From NCBI RefSeq assembly GCF_020042665.1, contig NZ_CP083376.1:2082001-2146000 (forward strand): a stretch of 64,000 nt of DNA, written 5' to 3'. The stretch is from Pseudoxanthomonas sp. X-1 (GTDB lineage: Bacteria > Pseudomonadota > Gammaproteobacteria > Xanthomonadales > Xanthomonadaceae). Both the position numbers and the translations under genes were made by a program. The first letter of the stretch is position 1; every line of letters starts with the position of its first letter. The notes beneath the pieces were generated by a model, which did no database searches, was not told the DNA's origin, and saw only the letters and a list, made by a program, of their open reading frames with translations. Below are positions 1 through 11,713 of this stretch, piece by piece.

Positions 1-915
1 TCGCCCGGCGCGGCCTGGATCATCCGCCAGGTGCTGCAGGACAACCCGCGGCCCGGCGAGAGCGTGGGCACCTTCGACACCGGCGGCCGCCCGCGGGTGG
101 CCTGGAAGACCGGCACCAGCTACGGCTACCGCGACGCCTGGGCGATCGGCGGCACGCGCCGCTACACCGTCGGCGTGTGGGTCGGCCGGCCGGACGGCAC
201 GCCGCTGCCCGGCCAGTACGGAGCGGTGACCGCGCTGCCGCTGATGTTCGAGGTGATCGACAGCCTGCCCCGCGCGCGCGGCGAGGCGATGGCGATCCCG
301 CCCCCGGCCAGCGTGGCCCAGGCCGAGGTGTGCTGGCCGCTGGGCCTGCCGCCCGACCCGCAGGCGCCGCAGCTGTGCCAGCGCCGGATGCAGGCCTGGA
401 CGCTGGACGGCAACGTGCCGCCGACCTTCGCCGAACGCGATGCGCGGCTGTGGCGCGCGGGGCGGGAGACCTTCCAGCGCGATGCCGGCAGCGGCCAGCG
501 GCTGTCGGCCGACTGCACGCGGCCGCACCTCGCGCAGGACGCGAGCCTGGCGCGCTGGCCCGCGCTGGCCTCGCCCTGGCTGAGCGTGGCCGAGCGCCGC
601 GCCGCGCAGCTGCCGCCGCTGGCGCCGGACTGCGCGCCGGATGGGCGCGAGGCCAGCGCCGCGCTGCGCATCGAGGGCCTCAACGACGGCGCCACCCTGG
701 CGCGGGCGCCTGGCAGCGACAAGCCGGCCAGCGTGCACCTGCGCGCCCTGGGCACCGAGACCGAGGTGCAATGGCTGCTGGACGGCCGCTGGATCGGCCT
801 GACCCGCGGCACGCGCGGTTTCGAGCACGGCTTCGAGCAGCCGGGCGAGCACACGCTGACCGCGCTGGCCGACAGCGGCGCGTGGAGCACGCTGCGGTTC
901 CGTGTGCTGCGGTAG
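1..915 (+). CDS. pbpC: Penicillin-binding protein 1C, C-terminal part (5' truncated by window)
   Basis: The reading frame is open from the first base of the window, so the true start lies upstream. The visible part begins inside the transpeptidase domain: WKTGTSYGYRDAWAIG carries the KTG(T/S) box of penicillin-binding active sites. It is followed by the linker and the small beta-rich C-terminal domain typical of PBP1C (about the last 85 residues). The family consists of periplasmic, membrane-anchored bifunctional peptidoglycan synthases. PBP1C usually sits beside a large alpha-2-macroglobulin-like gene, which would be upstream of this window. The glycosyltransferase domain is not visible, so the assignment rests on the KTG box and the C-terminal domain. 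Confidence 0.85.
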   Translation, partial: SPGAAWIIRQVLQDNPRPGESVGTFDTGGRPRVAWKTGTSYGYRDAWAIGGTRRYTVGVWVGRPDGTPLPGQYGAVTALPLMFEVIDSLPRARGEAMAIPPPASVAQAEVCWPLGLPPDPQAPQLCQRRMQAWTLDGNVPPTFAERDARLWRAGRETFQRDAGSGQRLSADCTRPHLAQDASLARWPALASPWLSVAERRAAQLPPLAPDCAPDGREASAALRIEGLNDGATLARAPGSDKPASVHLRALGTETEVQWLLDGRWIGLTRGTRGFEHGFEQPGEHTLTALADSGAWSTLRFRVLR

Positions 916-984
916 GGAAGCAGGGGCAGGGGTCAGGGCCGGCGCTGGTCGACCGGGCGCGCATACCGGGATTGAGGCATGTCC

Positions 985-1018
985 TAAAGAAAACGCCGGG
1001 CGATGCCCGGCGTCTGTG
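985..1018 (-). terminator. Intrinsic terminator of the ferritin-like gene
   Basis: A 9-bp perfect stem (993-1001 with 1005-1013) closes a GAT loop. On the minus strand it is followed by a T-rich run (complement of 985-993). It lies about 75 bp past the stop codon of the minus-strand ferritin-like gene. Confidence 0.75.
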
Positions 1019-1086
1019 TGCGAAATCGATTGCCTTGCAGGAGCTGCTTATTGAAACAAGCGTCGGCGATACCCCTGGCCCCGGCC

Positions 1087-1659
1087 TTACTTCCCGATCC
1101 ACCCTTCCAGCATGTCGGCGAATTCGTCGGCGTGCTCCTCTTCCTGCTCCAGGATGCGCTCGAGGATGCGCTTGGTGGTGGTGTCCTTGTCGCCGATGTA
1201 GTTGATCATCTGGCGGTAGCTGTCGATGGCGATGCGCTCGGCGATCAGGTTCTCCTTGACCATATCGCGCAGGTCGCTGCCTTCCTTGTACTCGGCATGC
1301 GAACGCGCGGTCAGGGTGTCCGGGTTGAGGTCCGGTTCGCCGCCGAGCTGGACGATGCGCTCGGCCAGCATGCCGGCGTGGTCCTGCTCCTGCTTGGCGT
1401 GCTCCAGGAACTCGGCCTTGACCGAGTCGGCCAGCATGCCCTTGGCCATGAAGTAGTGGCGGTAGTAGCGCAGCACGCACACGTACTCGGTCGCCAGCGC
1501 CTCGTTGAGCAGCTTGATCACTTCCTTGCGGTCGGCGGTGTAGGAGTCGGTGACCGCGCCGTCCTCGATCTTCTGGCGCGCGTTGGCGCGCAGGGTCTCG
1601 CGGTCGGCCAGGTCGGCGGCCGAGGTGTGGTTGAACTTGGTGGCTGATGTCTTGGACAT
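1087..1659 (-). CDS. Ferritin-like / bacterioferritin-family protein
   Basis: 190 residues starting MSKTSATKFNHTS. It has a four-helix ferritin-like pattern with diiron-type E/H motifs: EYVCVLRYYRHY, EFLEHAKQEQDHA, a later ENLIAERIAIDSYRQM, and EEEHADEFADML near the end. It is longer than classical bacterioferritin (about 158 aa) because of an N-terminal extension of about 35 residues. The family oxidises and stores iron or protects against peroxide. The gene lies 37 bp downstream of a peroxiredoxin on the same strand, so both may be co-transcribed in an oxidative-stress unit. It could equally be a Dps-like or other ferritin-like subfamily; the exact function is not settled by sequence. Confidence 0.8.
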   Translation of the reverse strand: MSKTSATKFNHTSAADLADRETLRANARQKIEDGAVTDSYTADRKEVIKLLNEALATEYVCVLRYYRHYFMAKGMLADSVKAEFLEHAKQEQDHAGMLAERIVQLGGEPDLNPDTLTARSHAEYKEGSDLRDMVKENLIAERIAIDSYRQMINYIGDKDTTTKRILERILEQEEEHADEFADMLEGWIGK

Positions 1660-1696
1660 TGGCTTGCCTCGCTTGATGGATGTGCGGTGGGAGGGA

Positions 1697-2179
1697 TCAG
1701 TCGGGAAGGTGCTGCAGCACGTAGTCGGCGGAGGAGACCTCGAACTCGCCCGGGTTCTCCACCCAGAGCTGCCTGACCACGCCGTCCTCGGCATAGAGCG
1801 CGTAGCGCTTGGAGCGCAGGCCCATGCCCTGCGCGGCCAGGTCCAGTTCCAGGCCCAGCGCGCGGGCGAAATCGCCGCTGCCATCGGCCAGCAGCTGCAG
1901 TCCTTCGGGCACGTGCTGCGACTCGCCCCAGGCCTTCATCACGAAGGCATCGTTGACCGACACGCAGTACACCTCGATCCCGCGCTTGCGGAACTCTTCG
2001 AAGCGCTCGACGAAGCCGGGCAGGTGGCGCGCCGAGCAGGTCGGGGTGAAGGCGCCCGGCACCGCGAACAGCACCACCTTGTGCGCGCCGAACAGCGTCG
2101 GGGTATCGACCTTCTCCACGCCCTGGCGGATGCGGGTCAGGATGACTTCGGGAATGGGATCGCCGATCTGGATCGTCAT
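1697..2179 (-). CDS. Peroxiredoxin, Prx5 type
   Basis: 160 residues. The peroxidatic cysteine is C48 in PGAFTPTCSARHLPGF, the typical Prx5/AhpE-type active-site loop. Downstream are FEEFRKRGIEVYCVSVND and a FARALGLELDL segment typical of this subgroup. It is a thiol peroxidase reducing H2O2 and organic peroxides, presumably with glutathione/glutaredoxin as reductant. No fused glutaredoxin domain is present. It is followed closely by the ferritin-like gene and divergent from hsp20, a stress-response neighbourhood. Confidence 0.9.
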   Translation of the reverse strand: MTIQIGDPIPEVILTRIRQGVEKVDTPTLFGAHKVVLFAVPGAFTPTCSARHLPGFVERFEEFRKRGIEVYCVSVNDAFVMKAWGESQHVPEGLQLLADGSGDFARALGLELDLAAQGMGLRSKRYALYAEDGVVRQLWVENPGEFEVSSADYVLQHLPD

Positions 2180-2253
2180 GGGAGCCTGGAGGCGCGGGAG
2201 GGCGGCCGCGTGAACGGTACCGTAGGCAGGGCCGTGGGAAGGCGGCGTCAAAA

Positions 2254-2283
2254 CCCTTGAAAAGCCGCGTGCGGCGCTTATCT
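2254..2283 (+). promoter_or_regulatory. Putative sigma32 (heat-shock) promoter of hsp20
   Basis: CCCTTGAAA at 2254-2262 matches the sigma32 -35 element exactly (CTTGAAA core). About 14 bases downstream, GCTTATCT (2276-2283) is a weaker -10 match. The position, 70-100 bp upstream of the small heat-shock gene, fits. Confidence 0.55.
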
Positions 2284-2353
2284 GTTGGTCACGGAGGCCA
2301 CGGGCCCCTGCCGCGCGCACTTCGCGTTCGCGGCCATCCAATCGGAGACATTC

Positions 2354-2800
2354 ATGATGAATTTCGTGCGCTATCAAGGCTGGCCCGTCCGCCCCGGCCA
2401 GCTGGAACTGGGGCGTGTGCTGGACCGTTTCGCCCAGGCGGGTCAGTCCGCCGCCGACGGCAGCGTGGGCTGGGTCCCGCGCGTGGACGTGAAGGAAGAA
2501 GCCAACCGCTTCGTGATCTTCGCCGACCTGCCGGGCGTGGACCTGGACGCGATCGAGGTCCAGATGGACAAGAACGTGCTGAGCATCCGTGGCGAGCGTG
2601 CCGCCCCGGAGGCGGGCGAGGAAGCCCGCTTCACCCGCCAGGAGCGCCGCCACGGCGCGTTCGCGCGCAGCTTCACCCTGCCGGAGACCGCCGATGCCGA
2701 GGGCATCGTGGCCACCGCTCGCAACGGTGTGCTGGAAGTGGTGATTCCCAAGCGTCCCGAAGCCGCGCCGCGCCGCATCCAGGTCGGGTCGATCCAGTAA
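2354..2800 (+). CDS. Small heat-shock protein, Hsp20 family
   Basis: 148 residues from the ATG at 2354, chosen because CGGAGAC lies just upstream; an alternative start 69 bp earlier has no recognisable ribosome site. The alpha-crystallin domain spans about residues 35-135, with DVKEEANRFVIFADLPGVD at its start and the hallmark GVLEVVIPKR near its end. ATP-independent holdase that binds unfolding proteins in the cytoplasm. It lies directly before a terminator and cbpA, a chaperone pairing common in proteobacteria. Confidence 0.93.
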   Translation: MMNFVRYQGWPVRPGQLELGRVLDRFAQAGQSAADGSVGWVPRVDVKEEANRFVIFADLPGVDLDAIEVQMDKNVLSIRGERAAPEAGEEARFTRQERRHGAFARSFTLPETADAEGIVATARNGVLEVVIPKRPEAAPRRIQVGSIQ

Positions 2801-2881
2801 CCTTGTGCCCCGGCCCGCGCCTTGCGCGGGCTCCATGAGCCGGCCGCGATGCGCTGTTCACCGCGTCGCGGCCAGGATCGG

Positions 2882-2911
2882 GCCCGCGGCTGCGAAGCCG
2901 CGGGCTTTCTT
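2882..2911 (+). terminator. Intrinsic terminator after hsp20
   Basis: Perfect 10-bp GC stem (2882-2891 with 2896-2905), GCGA tetraloop, then TTTCTT. It lies 81 bp past the hsp20 stop and just before the GGAGG ribosome site of cbpA, so some readthrough into cbpA is possible. Confidence 0.85.
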
Positions 2912-2922
2912 GCGGAGGTGCG

Positions 2923-3804
2923 ATGGAATTCAAGGACTACTACCAGACACTGGGCGTGGAACCCACGGCCGGCGAGGCGGAGATCAAGACCGCGTACCGC
3001 CGCCTGGCGCGCAAGTACCACCCCGACGTCAGCAAGGAGGCCGATGCCGAGGAGCGTTTCAAGGCGGTCAACGAGGCCTACGAGGCCCTGCGCGATCCGG
3101 AGAAGCGCGCGGCCTACGACCAACTGCGCGCGCGCGGCTACCAGCCCGGGCAGGAGTACCAGCCGCAGGATTTCGGCGGCGGCTACGGCGGCCAGGGCTT
3201 CGATTTCGAGGAAGTCTTCGGCAGCGCCGGGGGCGGCGGTGCCGGCTTCAGCGACTTCTTCGAGAACCTGTTCGGCCAGCGCGCGCGCGGCGGCCCGGGC
3301 TTCCGTGGCGGCCAGCCGCCGCGCGGCGACACCCGCGCCAAGCTGTCGGTGCCGCTCAAGGCGGTCTACGAAGGCAGCAGCATCCGCGTGACCGTCAACG
3401 GCAAGCAGCTGGACGTGCGCGTGCCCAAGGGCATCAAGCCCGGTCAGGCGATCCGCCTGGGCGGGCAGGGCAGCGGCGGCGGCAACCTGCTGCTGGAGAT
3501 CGAGTACGCGGCCGACCCGCAGTTCGAGGTGGACGGCCGCAACATCATCCACGTCCTGCAGGTCACGCCCTGGCAGGCGGCGCTGGGCGCCACGGTGAGC
3601 GTGCCGACGCTGGGCGGCCCGGTCGATCTGAAGATCCCGCCGGACTCCGACGCCGGGCGCAAGCTGCGCCTGCGCGGCCGCGGCCTGCCGGGCTCGCCCG
3701 ACGGCGACCAGATCGTGGAACTGGAGATCACCGCGCCGCGTGCGGCCACCGAGGCCCAGCGCAAGGCCTACGAGAAGCTGGCCAAGGCCTTCGCCGACAG
3801 CTGA
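2923..3804 (+). CDS. cbpA: Curved-DNA-binding / DnaJ-class co-chaperone CbpA
   Basis: 293 residues. The N-terminal J domain (about 4-70) carries the HPD motif in YHPDVSKEA. A Gly/Phe-rich linker (about 75-130) follows, then two C-terminal beta-sandwich substrate domains. The zinc-finger cysteines of DnaJ are absent, which separates CbpA from DnaJ. It stimulates DnaK ATPase and, in E. coli, also binds curved DNA. The ATG at 2923 has a strong GGAGG site 5 bp upstream. Placed after hsp20. Confidence 0.92.
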   Translation: MEFKDYYQTLGVEPTAGEAEIKTAYRRLARKYHPDVSKEADAEERFKAVNEAYEALRDPEKRAAYDQLRARGYQPGQEYQPQDFGGGYGGQGFDFEEVFGSAGGGGAGFSDFFENLFGQRARGGPGFRGGQPPRGDTRAKLSVPLKAVYEGSSIRVTVNGKQLDVRVPKGIKPGQAIRLGGQGSGGGNLLLEIEYAADPQFEVDGRNIIHVLQVTPWQAALGATVSVPTLGGPVDLKIPPDSDAGRKLRLRGRGLPGSPDGDQIVELEITAPRAATEAQRKAYEKLAKAFADS

Positions 3805-3832
3805 CCTGCGTCCATGTCGAGGCAAGAACGCA

Positions 3833-3858
3833 AAACGGGCGCCTCTGGGCGCCCGTTT
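3833..3858. terminator. Bidirectional terminator between cbpA and pilH
   Basis: Perfect 11-bp stem (3833-3843 with 3848-3858), TCTG loop. AAA on one side and TTT on the other give a short U-run in either direction. It sits between two convergent genes and so probably ends both. Confidence 0.8.
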
Positions 3859-3888
3859 CGCGTTCCGCCGCCGGCTCCGGCCGGCGCG

Positions 3889-4281
3889 TCAGGCGGCCGA
3901 CGTCGGCGACTGGCGCGCGGCGCTGAGGATGCGCTCGATGACCTCGGACAGCTCGTCCTCGGAGAAGGGCTTGGTCAGGTAGGCCTTGGCCCCCTGGCGC
4001 ATGCCCCACATGCGGTCGGTGTCCTGGTCCTTGGTGGTCACCAGGACCACCGGGATGTGCTTGGTGGTCGCCTCGCGGCTGAGCTGGCGGGTGGCCTGGA
4101 AACCGTTGAGGTTGGGCATCACCACGTCCATCAGGACCATGTCGGGCAGCTCGCGCTTGGCCACCTCCACCCCCTGCACGCCGTCCTCGGCGGTGATCCA
4201 CGTGTGGCCCAGCTTTTCCACGATGCGCTGGATGCCCAGCAGCTGCGACGGTGAATCGTCGACGATGAGAATGCGCGCCAT
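3889..4281 (-). CDS. pilH: PilH-like single-domain response regulator
   Basis: 130 residues, a CheY-like receiver only. The acidic pocket is D8/D9, the phospho-acceptor D52 lies in LMDVVMPNLNGF, the conserved hydroxyl pair is T82-T83 and the lysine is K104 in YLTKPFS. The start MARILIVDDSP and the LNGFQATRQL and VTTKDQDTDRMWG segments match the twitching-motility regulator PilH of Pseudomonas and Xanthomonas. In that system PilH acts downstream of the Pil-Chp chemosensory kinase on type IV pili. Here it stands alone, without pilG or pilI next to it, so its kinase partner is encoded elsewhere. A generic CheY-type regulator is the alternative. Confidence 0.8.
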   Translation of the reverse strand: MARILIVDDSPSQLLGIQRIVEKLGHTWITAEDGVQGVEVAKRELPDMVLMDVVMPNLNGFQATRQLSREATTKHIPVVLVTTKDQDTDRMWGMRQGAKAYLTKPFSEDELSEVIERILSAARQSPTSAA

Positions 4282-4505
4282 GCCTTTGTCCTGACTGTCC
4301 CCTGTTGGGAATTGTAGAGGCCTTTGCCCGCCCTGCGTAAGCGGCGCATGCCGTCAGTCCGCGCGCCTTCTGCCGTCCATCCGCGGACGCCACCGGCAGC
4401 GTGATCGCGCTCACGGAATCAAAGGCCGCGCTGGCGGTGTTCCAGACCCGGTCGCCTGCGCGGCGGCCGCGCTCGCAGCGGGAGAGCCAGCCGCTCCCTC
4501 AACGG

Positions 4506-4591
4506 GCTTAGCGCAGCGCCTCGCGGCGCTTCCCGTTGATCCGCGCCGCGAAGTCCTTGGGCGCCAGTCCGATCGAGACGCGCCTGTCGGC
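4506..4591 (-). pseudogene. Decayed duplicate of the 3' end of the LOG gene
   Basis: Bases 4506-4542 repeat 4590-4626 with 32 of 37 identities, at a distance of 84 bp (28 codons). Read on the minus strand directly after the LOG stop codon, in the same frame, the segment gives a peptide ending INGKRREALR and a second stop. The LOG protein itself ends WIDEKRRDALR. It looks like a partial tandem duplication or the tail of a lost paralogue. The rest of the 4282-4505 gap shows no other gene. Confidence 0.45.
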
Positions 4592-5185
4592 TTACCGCAG
4601 CGCGTCGCGGCGTTTCTCGTCGATCCACTTGCTCGCCTGCGCCGGCGTATACGCGCGCATCCAGGCCAGCAGCGCATCGATATCCTCGCCGTGCCACAGG
4701 TCGGCGCGCTGGGCCGCGTGCAGGAAGCGCTGCTCGACCATGCGGTCGATCATCGCGATCAGCGGCTGGTAGAAGCCGTCGATGTCCAGGAAGGCGCAGG
4801 GCTTGTTGCCGATGCCCAGCTGGCGCCAGGTCAGCATCTCGAAGATCTCTTCCATCGTGCCGAAGCCGCCGGGCAGGGTGATGAAGCCATCGGCCAGGTC
4901 GAACATGCGCGCCTTGCGCTCGTGCATGGAGCCGACGATCTCCAGCTGGGTCAGGCCGCGATGGGCCACCTCCCAGTCCACCAATTGCTGCGGAATCACG
5001 CCGACCACCTCGCCGCCGGCGGCCAGCACCGCGTCGGCCACCGCGCCCATCAGGCCGACCTTGCCGCCGCCGTAGACCAGACGCAGGCCTTCGGCGGCCA
5101 GCCGCTGGCCGAGTTCGGTGGCGCGCTGAACGTAGAGGGGTTTGGCGCCGGCGTTGGAGCCGCAGTAGACGCAGATGCTTTTCAT
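4592..5185 (-). CDS. LOG-family nucleotide phosphoribohydrolase
   Basis: 197 residues starting MKSICVYCGSNAG. A Rossmann-like fold with the family signature PGGFGTMEE (about residues 110-118) and the preceding MHERKARMFD. LOG ('Lonely guy') proteins hydrolyse cytokinin riboside 5'-monophosphates or other nucleoside monophosphates to base and ribose 5-phosphate. Many bacterial members were once mis-annotated as lysine decarboxylases. The start at 5185 precedes a block of short repeats and is the only ATG that gives the conserved N-terminus. Substrate is not determined by the sequence. Confidence 0.88.
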   Translation of the reverse strand: MKSICVYCGSNAGAKPLYVQRATELGQRLAAEGLRLVYGGGKVGLMGAVADAVLAAGGEVVGVIPQQLVDWEVAHRGLTQLEIVGSMHERKARMFDLADGFITLPGGFGTMEEIFEMLTWRQLGIGNKPCAFLDIDGFYQPLIAMIDRMVEQRFLHAAQRADLWHGEDIDALLAWMRAYTPAQASKWIDEKRRDALR

Positions 5186-5222
5186 CGGGAATGGGGAGTT
5201 GGGAATGGGGAATGGGAAAATC
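5186..5222. repeat. Short dispersed intergenic repeat (GGGAATGGGGA type)
   Basis: Tandem-like GGGAATGGGGA units directly upstream of the LOG start codon. The same unit, in either orientation, recurs at 5296-5330, 6784-6812, 6881-6912, 30860-30890 and 30972-31000. Confidence 0.7.
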
Positions 5223-5266
5223 AAAAGCCGGAACGCATGACGCCGGACACAGGTCCGGCGTCATGC
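5223..5266 (-). terminator. Terminator of the lpdA transcript
   Basis: Perfect 14-bp stem (5235-5248 with 5253-5266), ACAG loop, followed on the minus strand by a CTTTTGA tail. It lies about 60 bp past the lpdA stop. Confidence 0.75.
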
Positions 5267-5295
5267 GGTGAGAGTGGTGACGGGAGCGCGCTTGC

Positions 5296-5327
5296 TATTC
5301 CCGATTCTCCACTCCCGATTCCCGGCT

Positions 5328-5330
<3 letters not shown>
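5296..5330. repeat. Short dispersed repeat at the lpdA 3' end
   Basis: ATTCCCGATTCTCC-type units in the opposite orientation to those at 5186-5222. The lpdA stop codon lies at the repeat edge. Confidence 0.65.
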
Positions 5331-6779
<1,449 letters not shown>

Positions 6780-6783
6780 TCAC

Positions 6784-6912
6784 GGGAATGGGGAATAGGG
6801 AATGGGGAATGGCAAGGGCGTACGCGCGTGCCGTTTCCCATCCAGGTCCAGGCGGGAATGGGGGGGAAAGGATGCGCATCCGATTCCCGATTCTCCATTC
6901 CCGATTCCCGGC
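6784..6912. repeat. Paired short repeats between sucB and lpdA
   Basis: GGGAATGGGGAATAGGGAATGGGG-type units (about 6784-6812) and ATTCCCGATTCTCCATTCCCG-type units (about 6881-6912) face each other across the gap. Together they can form a large imperfect hairpin in the sucAB-lpdA transcript. Confidence 0.7.
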
Positions 6913-6913
6913 C

Positions 6914-8131
<1,218 letters not shown>

Positions 8132-8180
8132 GCGGGAGCGTCCTAGGGATTTCTGGAGTGTTGATCGAAAGGGTGAGAGC

Positions 8181-11009
8181 TTATTCGGCGACGAGGTCGT
8201 TGCCGAAGGTGTTGACCAGCGCGTCGGCGACCAGCTGCTGCTGCTCGGCCACGTGCTCGGCCATGTGGCCGGCGGCCGGGGAGGGCGAACGGGCGCGGCC
8301 GGCGTAGTGCAGCGACTGGCCCTGCGCCAGGCAGGCCTGCAGATGGTGCTTGATCTGATACCAGGCACCCTGGTTCTGCGGTTCTTCCTGGCACCACACC
8401 ACGTCGGTGGCGTTGGCGTACTTCTTCAGCTCGGCCGCCAGCAGCTCGCGCGGGAACGGATAGAGCTGCTCCACGCGCAGGATCGCCACGTCGTCCTGGC
8501 CGCGCTTGGTCGCATCCTCCAGCAGGTCGTAATAGACCTTGCCCGAGCAGGCCACCACGCGCTTGACCTTCTTCGCGTCGGCCTTGGCGTCGGGGATCAG
8601 GTGCTGGAACTCGCCGTCGGCCAGCTCCTCGAGCGTGGACACGGCCAGCTTGTGGCGCAGCAGCGACTTGGGCGTCATCACGATCAGCGGCTTGCGCGTG
8701 GTCATGCGCATCTGCCGGCGGATCATGTGGAAGCACTGGGCCGGGGTGGTCGGCACGCACACCAGCATGTTCTCCAGCGCGCACAGCTGCAGGAAGCGCT
8801 CCAGGCGCGCCGAGCTGTGCTCGGGGCCCTGGCCTTCGTAGCCGTGCGGCAGGAACAGTGCCAGGCCGGTGATGCGGCCCCACTTGGCCTCGCCGGCGGC
8901 GATGAACTGGTCGATCACCACCTGCGCGCCGTTGGCGAAGTCGCCGAACTGGCCTTCCCAGATGCACAGCGCATTGGGATCGGTGGTCGAGTAGCCGTAC
9001 TCGAACGCCATCACCGCTTCCTCGCTGAGCAGCGAGTCGATCACGGTGGCGTCCTGCGGGTCGTCCACCAGCTGACGCAGCGGCAGGTAATAGCTGTCGG
9101 TCTTCTGGTCGTGCAGGATCGCGTGGCGATGGAAGAAGGTGCCGCGGCCCGAGTCCTGGCCGACCAGGCGCAGGGTGTTGCCCTCGGACAGCAGGGTGGC
9201 GTAGGCCAGGTTCTCGGCGAAGCCCCAGTCGCCCGGCAGCTCGCCCTCGGTCATCTTGGCGCGGTCCTCGTAGATCTTGGCCACGCGCGGATGCAGGCTC
9301 ACCCCTTCGGGGATGGTGTTGATGACCTTGGCCAGCTGCTTGAGCTTGTCCAGCTTGACCGTGGTGTCGACCGGATCGGACAGCTTGCCCGACAGGTACT
9401 TGGACCAGTCGATGGCCAGCGGATCGCGCTCGGGCTTGGCCAGCTCGGTGGTGTAGGCACCCGAGTCCAGCTTGTCGCGATAGGCGTCGACCATGGCCTT
9501 GGCGTCGGCGGCGCTGATCACGCCGTCCTTCTCCAGCCGCTCGGCGTAGAGCTCGCGGGTGGTCTTGTGCTTGCGGATGATCTGGTACATCACCGGCTGG
9601 GTCGCGGCCGGCTCGTCGGCCTCGTTGTGGCCCCAGCGGCGGTAGCAGACCAGGTCGATGACCACGTCCTTCTTGAACACCTGGCGGAACTCGTAGGCCA
9701 GGTTGGCCGCGAACACCACCGCGTCCGGGTCATCGCCGTTCACGTGCAGCACCGGGGCGCCGACCATCTTGGCCACGTCGGTGCAGTACAGGGTCGAGCG
9801 CGCGTCGTCGCGGGCGCTGGTGGTGAAGCCGACCTGGTTGTTGATGACGATGTGCACGGTGCCGCCGATGGCGAAACCGCGCGCCTGCGACATCTGGAAC
9901 AGCTCCATCACCACGCCCTGGCCGGCGAAGGCCGCATCGCCGTGGATCAGCACCGGCAGCACGTGGCTGCGCTCGGTGTCGTGGTAGCGCTCCTGGCGCG
10001 AACGCACCGAGCCTGCGACCACCGGGTCGACGATTTCCAGGTGCGAGGGGTTGAAGGCCAGCGCCAGGTGCACCGGGCCGCCGGGCGTGGCCACGTCGGC
10101 CGAGAAGCCCATGTGGTACTTCACGTCGCCGGTATGGGCGCGGTCGTCGTGGGCGTGCTCGAACTTGCCTTCGAACTCGTCGAACAGCTTGCGCGGGTTC
10201 TTGCCCAGGGTATTGACCAGCACGTTGAGGCGGCCGCGGTGGGCCATGCCCACGGCGATGTCGCGCATGCCGTCGCCGCCGCTGCGGCGCAGCACCACGT
10301 CCAGCATCGGGATCAGCGAGTCGCCGCCTTCCAGCGAGAAGCGCTTCTGGCCGACGTACTTGGTATGCAGGTAGCGCTCCAGGCCCTCGGCGGCGGTCAG
10401 CCGCTCCAGCGTGCGCTTGCGGGTGTCCGCGTCCAGGCCGTACTGGCCGCCGGCGGTCTCCAGGCGCTCGTACAGCCAACGGCGCTGCTCGAAGTCCGGG
10501 ATGTGCATGAACTCGGCCCCGATCGAGCCGGTGTAGGTCGCCTTCAGCCGCGCCACGAGGTCGCGCAGGACCATGCGCGGCTGGCCGCCGACGCCGCCGG
10601 TGCTGAACTCGCTGTCCAGGTCGCGCTCGGACAGGTTGTGCCAGTCCAGGGTCAGGTCGGGCGGGTTGACCGGCTCGGTCAGGTTCAGCGGATCGACGTG
10701 CGCGTTCAGATGGCCGCGCGAGCGGTAGGCGGTGATCAGGCGGCCGACGTGGCGCTCGCGCTCGTCGGAGGGTGCCGCGCCATTGGCGGCGTTGGCGGCC
10801 TGCTTGGCGGCCTGGGTGATGTGCGAGATGGCGGCCGAATGCGGCACATCGCCGGCCTCGCGGCCCTTGAACCCGTCGAAATAGGCGCGCCACTTGGGAT
10901 CCACGCTGTCCGGCGAGACCAGGTACTGCTCATAGAGGTCTTCGACGTAGGCGGCGCTGCCGCCGTTGAGCTGGGAGGACTGCACGAACTGCTTGAGAAG
11001 ATTGTCCAC
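8181..11009 (-). CDS. sucA: 2-oxoglutarate dehydrogenase E1 component
   Basis: 942 residues from a GTG at 11009 ([13 protein letters not shown]), chosen because it gives the standard length and N-terminus of SucA; no clear Shine-Dalgarno sequence is visible. The thiamine-diphosphate region contains [19 protein letters not shown] and [10 protein letters not shown]. The transketolase-like half has [24 protein letters not shown] residues, and the C-terminus carries [14 protein letters not shown]. It decarboxylates 2-oxoglutarate and reductively succinylates E2. First gene of the sucA-sucB-lpdA operon. Confidence 0.97.
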   Translation of the reverse strand: MDNLLKQFVQSSQLNGGSAAYVEDLYEQYLVSPDSVDPKWRAYFDGFKGREAGDVPHSAAISHITQAAKQAANAANGAAPSDERERHVGRLITAYRSRGHLNAHVDPLNLTEPVNPPDLTLDWHNLSERDLDSEFSTGGVGGQPRMVLRDLVARLKATYTGSIGAEFMHIPDFEQRRWLYERLETAGGQYGLDADTRKRTLERLTAAEGLERYLHTKYVGQKRFSLEGGDSLIPMLDVVLRRSGGDGMRDIAVGMAHRGRLNVLVNTLGKNPRKLFDEFEGKFEHAHDDRAHTGDVKYHMGFSADVATPGGPVHLALAFNPSHLEIVDPVVAGSVRSRQERYHDTERSHVLPVLIHGDAAFAGQGVVMELFQMSQARGFAIGGTVHIVINNQVGFTTSARDDARSTLYCTDVAKMVGAPVLHVNGDDPDAVVFAANLAYEFRQVFKKDVVIDLVCYRRWGHNEADEPAATQPVMYQIIRKHKTTRELYAERLEKDGVISAADAKAMVDAYRDKLDSGAYTTELAKPERDPLAIDWSKYLSGKLSDPVDTTVKLDKLKQLAKVINTIPEGVSLHPRVAKIYEDRAKMTEGELPGDWGFAENLAYATLLSEGNTLRLVGQDSGRGTFFHRHAILHDQKTDSYYLPLRQLVDDPQDATVIDSLLSEEAVMAFEYGYSTTDPNALCIWEGQFGDFANGAQVVIDQFIAAGEAKWGRITGLALFLPHGYEGQGPEHSSARLERFLQLCALENMLVCVPTTPAQCFHMIRRQMRMTTRKPLIVMTPKSLLRHKLAVSTLEELADGEFQHLIPDAKADAKKVKRVVACSGKVYYDLLEDATKRGQDDVAILRVEQLYPFPRELLAAELKKYANATDVVWCQEEPQNQGAWYQIKHHLQACLAQGQSLHYAGRARSPSPAAGHMAEHVAEQQQLVADALVNTFGNDLVAE

Positions 11010-11236
11010 GATGGTGGCCTTGAGGCGTCGTTTTGTGGGTTGGAAAGGCGGGCGCGGCGGTCGCGTCGCCCGCGTTCGCGGGTCCGACGCGCACCAATGC
11101 GGCGCAACCATCAAAGTATAGGCGTGGGCCTGAATCTCACCGGCGCGTGTCCGGCGCCATCGGCGCGGCATGGCGGCAATGACCCACTATGCGGGACATT
11201 GCCGTGGGGCTTACCTCGCGGCCCTGCACCGGCGCT

Positions 11237-11707
11237 TCACAGGCCAAGCGCGCGCAGCTCGGTGCAGGCGCGGGCGCGCTCCCAGTAGCGGGCGAAGGCC
11301 TCGCGCAGCTGGCGGCTGCGGCCGGGCGCAGCGGGTTCGAACTCGCCCTCGATGCGATGGCCGAGCGGGCGGAAGTAATGGCCGCCGGTGTCGTTGACGG
11401 CGAAGGCGGCGGCATAGACCCGGTCCACCGGCTCGGTCACCAGGCGCAGCTGGAAGCTGGTCGGCAGGCGCTGGGCCAGCGGGATCAGGGCCGAACCGGC
11501 GTGCTGCGGCGCTTCCACGTCCTGCATCAGGATGCGGATCTCCGCGCCGCGCTGGCGCACGGCCAGCGTGCGCAGGGCCTCCAGGACGGGTGGGGCGTCG
11601 AGCAGCCCGGGGTCGAGTTCCCGGCTGTAGCAGCACAGCAGGCTGCGGGTGGTGGCGGCCAGGGCGACCAGGGCCTCGACCGCCTCGGCTTGGCGCTCGA
11701 CCAGCAC
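11237..11707 (-). CDS. Conserved hypothetical protein (possible DUF7931)
   Basis: 156 residues beginning at a GTG 7 bp after the stop of the GNAT gene upstream. No membrane segment or signal. It has an alpha/beta composition with CCYSRELDPGLLD, EIRILMQDVEAPQ and RIEGEFEPAAPGRSRQLREAF. The spacing suggests translational coupling with the GNAT and cupin genes (three-gene minus-strand unit 11237-13379). I do not recognise a function; the DUF number is a recollection. Confidence 0.7.
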   Translation of the reverse strand: MLVERQAEAVEALVALAATTRSLLCCYSRELDPGLLDAPPVLEALRTLAVRQRGAEIRILMQDVEAPQHAGSALIPLAQRLPTSFQLRLVTEPVDRVYAAAFAVNDTGGHYFRPLGHRIEGEFEPAAPGRSRQLREAFARYWERARACTELRALGL

Positions 11708-11713
11708 GGCGCG

